DNA from: Bolinopsis microptera
Taxonomy: Eukaryota; Ctenophora; Tentaculata; Lobata; Bolinopsidae
Direction: 5' to 3'
Assembly (NCBI RefSeq): GCF_026151205.1
Contig: NC_087074.1
Location: forward strand, 13,311,182 to 13,375,181
DNA: 64,000 bases
Each line of letters begins with the position of its first letter. Position 1 is the first letter of the stretch. Below are positions 60,501-64,000 of the stretch, piece by piece. Below the pieces are notes generated by a model that was not told the DNA's origin, did not search any database, and saw only the letters and a list, made by a program, of their open reading frames with translations. A program made the position numbers and the translations under genes.

Positions 60501-61582
60501 AAATGTAGCTCGATCCGACTATCCAAACTATCAAATAAATGTGAAAATGAACCTTCATTTGAAAAAAATGAACACGAATATTTTTCGATTTGACAAATTC
60601 CTTGAACCAGTGATGGTAGTAAGTCATACCAGAAAGAATTATTTCAATTGGGCACCCAGTGACTGAGCTATTAAGGCTAACATTGGCACACTGAATTTCC
60701 CCCCCCCCCCCTGTACAATAAAATCTTCGCAAGTGATAAATATTTTTCATATGAAAACTTACATCAAATAAAATTATATCTCACCTGTACAGGAGATTTG
60801 AATAAAGAAAACAGCATCTTCATCATGTGATTTGACAACTATTTTCATTTCTTTCCTCTTGTGGGACATTCCCTGAATTAGGTTGCCATCTTTATCACAT
60901 ACAAGTGACTCAGCTCCACTAACGTCCCAATGGAGGTAGAGATTTTCCATGTTACACACATTGGCAGGAATGATCACTTTTACCCAGTGTTGAGACCATC
61001 TAAAATCAATTGATTAATATTACATAATGAAGGGTAACGACCCATAAACCCGCAGATGATTATCTATCTAAAATAAAATGTTGTCTTAATTTTAAAATGC
61101 TGTCTTGTGAGCTTACTGAACAAAAGAAAACCATCATGAAAATGTATACAGAATAGAATTATGACACAAGAAATGTGATACATTTTTCCAATCATCATAC
61201 GTACTTACAATGGTTTAAACTCTTCCCCTTCAGTTATAAGTTGGAATACTCCATTTTTCACACTTTCAAAAGCCTGGTAAGTTTGTTTTCTTGCTAGGGA
61301 ACGATACAGCTTACAATGTGGGATTTTGGAATCCACTCTGAAATATTCAATAGATTCACAATTATCATAGTATGATAGTCGATAATATGGTCTGAGAATA
61401 ACATATTTTTAAGCAATTTTTGCATCTTACAAGATGACAAATTCGAATGAAAACCTATGTTAAAAGGTGTTTTTTATCACTCACCTTCCAAATAAATTGA
61501 CATCTGTAAAGTAGATCTCAGAAATGTATTTTTCTAATCGTTCCAATGTTGCACGTTTGTGTTTTAATACAGTTGAGCTCAT
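51544..61582 (-). CDS. MAN2C1: Cytosolic alpha-mannosidase, glycoside hydrolase family 38
   Basis: Ten exons, all GT..AG and in phase: 61582-61485, 61337-61209, 60999-60785, 57046-55269, 55016-54894, 54757-54614, 54469-54319, 54183-53960, 51958-51858 and 51715-51544. They give 1044 residues, matching the family's roughly 1040. The start [19 protein letters not shown] fits the known N-terminus. The large exon holds the catalytic domain: [12 protein letters not shown] (His261, Asp263, zinc ligands), [10 protein letters not shown] (Asp373, nucleophile and ligand), [11 protein letters not shown] and [11 protein letters not shown] (zinc His). The C-terminal beta domains end with [12 protein letters not shown]. 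The enzyme trims mannose from free oligosaccharides in the cytosol. The exon 3-4 intron holds a 3.6-kb transposon, and the exon 8-9 intron holds a GPCR gene on the other strand. No defect is seen. Confidence 0.96.
52483..53610 (+). CDS. Orphan seven-helix receptor nested in a MAN2C1 intron
   Basis: 375 residues, one exon, opposite strand to its host gene. Seven hydrophobic spans can be placed: about 24-44, 55-84, 94-123, 137-160, 180-197, 218-243 and 264-291, with a seventh at 315-332 if the 180-197 span is a loop or re-entrant piece. Rhodopsin-family traces are an Asp in helix 2 (AIADIAV), Cys95 at the top of helix 3, and [10 protein letters not shown] then RNPTLRKKF at the helix 7 end in place of NPxxY and helix 8. 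The DRY motif is absent; the equivalent region reads QFKDPFR. One N-glycosylation site (NKT) lies near the start. It is most likely a lineage-specific receptor; the ligand is unknown. AATAAA follows at 53847. Confidence 0.75.
   Translation: MMYSFTENKTEILENYKGALGYELSSTNLLLSFTILLQNSLIIKCYMDQRARFSAAMYIAIAIADIAVAQGSIIVSVAGILVVADMWDVQMLYYCIYYNIATAGLAQSCSKIYNAVLIIVMTVQFKDPFRRLDYRKIRLWVASLTVALGVLYLCDSLTFLYLEISKNYQKYYEFHLIIPTFIYFPGVASLVGLVCEGFDSDLCDNPDMTRPYANTLLGLIFLVDDILPPLVYLVSTIILVIFLNISTREHDMTCLMTSDVRHVSITVVLVATLSFFCYFTVAMIIILYAVKYGFAGKSMPYSMVKRGRVAGVSEFTLPLLNAVLFPMILVKRNPTLRKKFIASSLAVFVDIPRYCWTRFRNIINRYDDDISYDFL
53847..53852 (+). promoter_or_regulatory. Candidate poly(A) signal of the nested receptor
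   Basis: AATAAA about 240 nt after the receptor stop codon and 108 nt before MAN2C1 exon 8 on the other strand. Confidence 0.5.
57082..60713. mobile_element. 3.6-kb mariner-type element with a symmetric 14-bp motif array
   Basis: It is flanked by TA and has inverted ends of the CAGGG..GGCCAAAA type, swollen by G or C runs. It shares both ends with the MITE at 29531-30296. No transposase frame is present. The interior carries GTAAATTTCGTCAC-type motifs about every 150 bp: ten forward ones between 57473 and 58901, and eight reversed ones (GTGACAAAGTTTAC type) between 58961 and 60059. The switch falls at the element's centre (58898). It lies in intron 3 of MAN2C1. Confidence 0.88.
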
Positions 61583-61823
61583 ATTTACCATTCAATCTAC
61601 TAGGTATTCAGAGTGATGGTTTTAGTATACAGCTTACAGGGGAAACGATAGAATGTTGCTGGTGAATATAATCGCGTGATTTCTTAACAAATTATCATTA
61701 AATCAATTCAATATCTCTGTAGAATCCAGTAGATTTCCATCCCTTGTAGGAGAGCCTTGCTGTGCCGATAAGTGAAAAACTCTTACACTTGAACAGCTTT
61801 ATATATTTTTGCTGCGTGCTGAC

Positions 61824-62084
61824 CAGTGGCGTAACGTTGCCTGTTGGCGCCCCCTGTTGGCACCTCTCCCCTTTTGGCGCCCCTCCCTGAAATTGAACAA
61901 ATTAGGTGATTTTAGAGCAGTAAAATCTCAAAAAAGTGTGTTTCTAGAGCAAAATGCGCAGTTTTGCTAGTACCTCAGTTAAGTTTTTCAAAATTGTCCC
62001 ACATTCAAATGACAATTTGGCGACCCCCCCCCCCCCCCCCCCCCTGGCACAGCGGGGTCAGCGGCCCCCTTCGTTACGCCACTG
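61824..62084. mobile_element. 261-bp MITE
   Basis: Inverted ends CAGTGGCGTAACG and CGTTACGCCACTG. It contains GGCGCCCC words and a C run at 62024-62044. The end sequence is of the hAT type, but no exact 8-bp duplication is visible. Confidence 0.8.
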
Positions 62085-62377
62085 GTTGACCAGCTCCACG
62101 TAATAGTTGAATTATTGTCGGGCTGGCTGGTTTAGTTATGCTCCTTCTTTTGCTCTGTCGAGATAACTGTTGGGACAGTCTAGTCGGCAGCTGAATCATA
62201 CACCAGTGATGGCTTATTCAATGCACCCAACAAAATTGATAATTCCTTGACGAATCAGTATAATTTAATTCTAGTTATATCGGTAAAAAAACAAATTATT
62301 ATTAAGTAATTTAGTTTGTAGATATGAATAGGTGTGTTTACATAATATAACACTGCATATACAATGTGTACTGAAGT

Positions 62378-62900
62378 GTGCCCTTACAAATTTCAAAATC
62401 TCTAATGCAGATCCTAAATACTTCCAAATACAATATAGGTAATGAATCTACCAACATCCGCAACAAATGCGAAGAGGAAATATATTCTACAGAACACTTC
62501 CTATCCAGATGCCAAGCCTTCGAACTAGTAAGGAAAAACGTGTCCGAAAATTTCATTATTAAAATAGAGGTTTATTCCACACCCTTACATTTACGTATCG
62601 ATAAACTTATACTTTAATTTACTGTTACTGCCAAGTTTCTAGACTGCTTTTAACCTCCTTAGCTGATATAATAAGCGGTTCCAGGCATACCTTTTCTCTG
62701 CTGGACGCCAGCACGGTGCTTAGCAACCAGTACCATAGAGTGATGCTGACTCCAACATCTGCAACAAATGTGAAGAGGAAATAGACACTACAGAACACTT
62801 CTTAACCAGATGCCCAGCCTACGCACTAACAAGGAAACAAGTGTTCGGTAACTTTATCATCAAAAAAGGTATATCCACACCGCAGTTTAGACCCTAATCC
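62378..62900 (+). mobile_element. Two LINE 3'-end fragments
   Basis: At about 62455-62560 the reading NKCEEEIYSTEHFLSRCQAF occurs. A second, similar copy, NKCEEEIDTTEHFLTRCPAY, occurs at about 62762-62830. The C-x2-C-x8-H-x4-C pattern is the C-terminal zinc-knuckle-like motif of some non-LTR elements. Both are short, degenerate remnants. Confidence 0.6.
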
Positions 62901-64000
62901 AAAAATCACCCTATATAAAATGGAACTCTTCAAAAATGTATCATATTCCCCAACTAAAATATTGGCAGAAACAATTCATCCTTAGCCTTGTGGCTCCAAG
63001 TTCAAATCTAAATTTTCTAAATCCACAAAGTCTTTTTTCGCCCCTCTGTCTCCCCGGAAAGAAATCACTGCTGTTCTAAGGAAAATTTTATCAATTTTTA
63101 TTTGAAAACATAAATATGGCAAGTACAAGTGACCAACTTATTGGGCGGCGCTCAACAGCTGTTATTCCGCCAAATCTCTATTTTATATGTTTATGAATAT
63201 ATTAGCCTAGGGTGCCCAGTACCGGTAAGTGACAGACTAGGGCTTTTTAATAAAATCGATTGCGTCCGATTTATTGTTTATGTTTATATTTATATTTATT
63301 TTGCATCACGTGCACATGACAGTCCCGCACTAAAATGCAAATGTTACATTTTATTAATCATTGCTTGATTCACGATGTCAATCCTTCGCATTTCGCCGAT
63401 CTGCATTTGTGGTTAAGCGAGAAGCATTATTTGATACGCGCGCGACCCAGTAGTGCATCGCGCTACAAAATCATTGCATGATTTATGTTGCCAAATCTAA
63501 TTTTTAAAAATATTTTATATTTATATATGATATAATAAATACGCTATTAAAAAACATAGTGCCAAGTGTAGTGCGCGTCTTTTTTGTTAAGATTTATAAA
63601 AATGTTTAACTTTATTATATGTTTAACCTTAAGTTTTTTAAATAATTTATTAAATTATATGTAATGTAATGATAATGTGCACCATAATTAAGTTTACAAG
63701 CAGTATTTGTAAAATTCATTTAGAAAACTTTAAAATGGGAATCAATATTCATTAATTTATGACTCACTTTCAGCTACACAATCACGCCGCGCGTGATCCT
63801 TTACTTATTTTTACTTGCAATTTTGCGCAATATAAATGTATGCGGAGTAGAAAATTTCTATAGCAACATTTAGGGAACCCGGCAAGAACAGGAACCCTTA
63901 TCACTGTTTTATGTTCATTCAAGGTGCAGACCCGTCCATCTTGATCATTTGCTGATGAATCCCATCCACGTTTGCTGCTCCTAATGTTGCCAGCTTTCAA

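Larger units (their letters stand above)
61583..64000. other. Upstream flank of MAN2C1 and window end
   Basis: Apart from the MITE and the LINE fragments, this is AT-rich DNA with no gene I can support. The MAN2C1 promoter should lie in its first few hundred bases. An open frame at the very end (63782-64000, minus) could be an exon edge but has no recognisable motif. Confidence 0.4.

Overview
The window is nuclear DNA of an invertebrate animal. It is AT-rich, with GT..AG introns, poly(A)-tailed retroposons and many DNA transposons. The genes are animal genes: a DEG/ENaC channel, glutamate-cysteine ligase modifier subunit, galactokinase, an SLC29 nucleoside transporter, cytosolic alpha-mannosidase and a GPCR. 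I cannot fix the phylum from sequence alone; a non-bilaterian such as a cnidarian or ctenophore would fit. Most exon boundaries below were found by reading splice sites and checking that reading-frame phase stays consistent.

Layout. 0-1.7 kb: 3' part of an unrecognised multi-exon gene (-). 4.6-6.3 kb: intronless DEG/ENaC channel (+). 7.9 kb: decayed copy of one exon of the first gene. 8.7-12.1 kb: GCLM (-), with a 0.76-kb foldback element and a poly(A) retroposon in its introns. 12.7-13.0 kb: perfect palindromes and tandem repeats. 15.4 kb: small secreted protein (+). 16.4-30.6 kb: two head-to-tail copies of a novel gene (-) joining a basic exon, ankyrin exons, a Met-Asn-Thr-Glu repeat and C2H2 fingers. 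Copy 1 has two phase-symmetric ankyrin cassettes. Copy 2 has one, and its introns hold a 4.5-kb transposon with a 761-bp tandem array and a 766-bp mariner-type MITE. 31-32.2 kb: intronless galactokinase (-). 32.8-37.1 kb: nine-exon SLC29 transporter (+). 37.7-48.1 kb: a nest of mobile elements bounded by 380-bp inverted repeats, with a dead Merlin transposase at one end and LINE, hAT, Penelope, SINE and TA-flanked insertions inside. 48.2-50.0 kb: two paralogous small membrane proteins with Cys-rich tails (+). 51.5-61.6 kb: complete ten-exon MAN2C1 (-), with an intronless GPCR (+) nested in one intron and a 3.6-kb transposon in another. 61.6-64 kb: MITE and LINE debris.

The housekeeping genes are unrelated to each other. 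GCLM serves glutathione synthesis, GALK1 the Leloir pathway, SLC29 nucleoside transport and MAN2C1 cytosolic glycan breakdown. No shared pathway or operon is seen.

The most unusual signals are three. First, the 3.6-kb element carries at least 18 copies of a 14-bp motif (GTAAATTTCGTCAC type) spaced about 150 bp apart, and their orientation flips at the element's midpoint. Second, the ankyrin/zinc-finger locus has interchangeable phase 1-1 cassettes. Third, the paired small Cys-tailed membrane proteins match no family I know.
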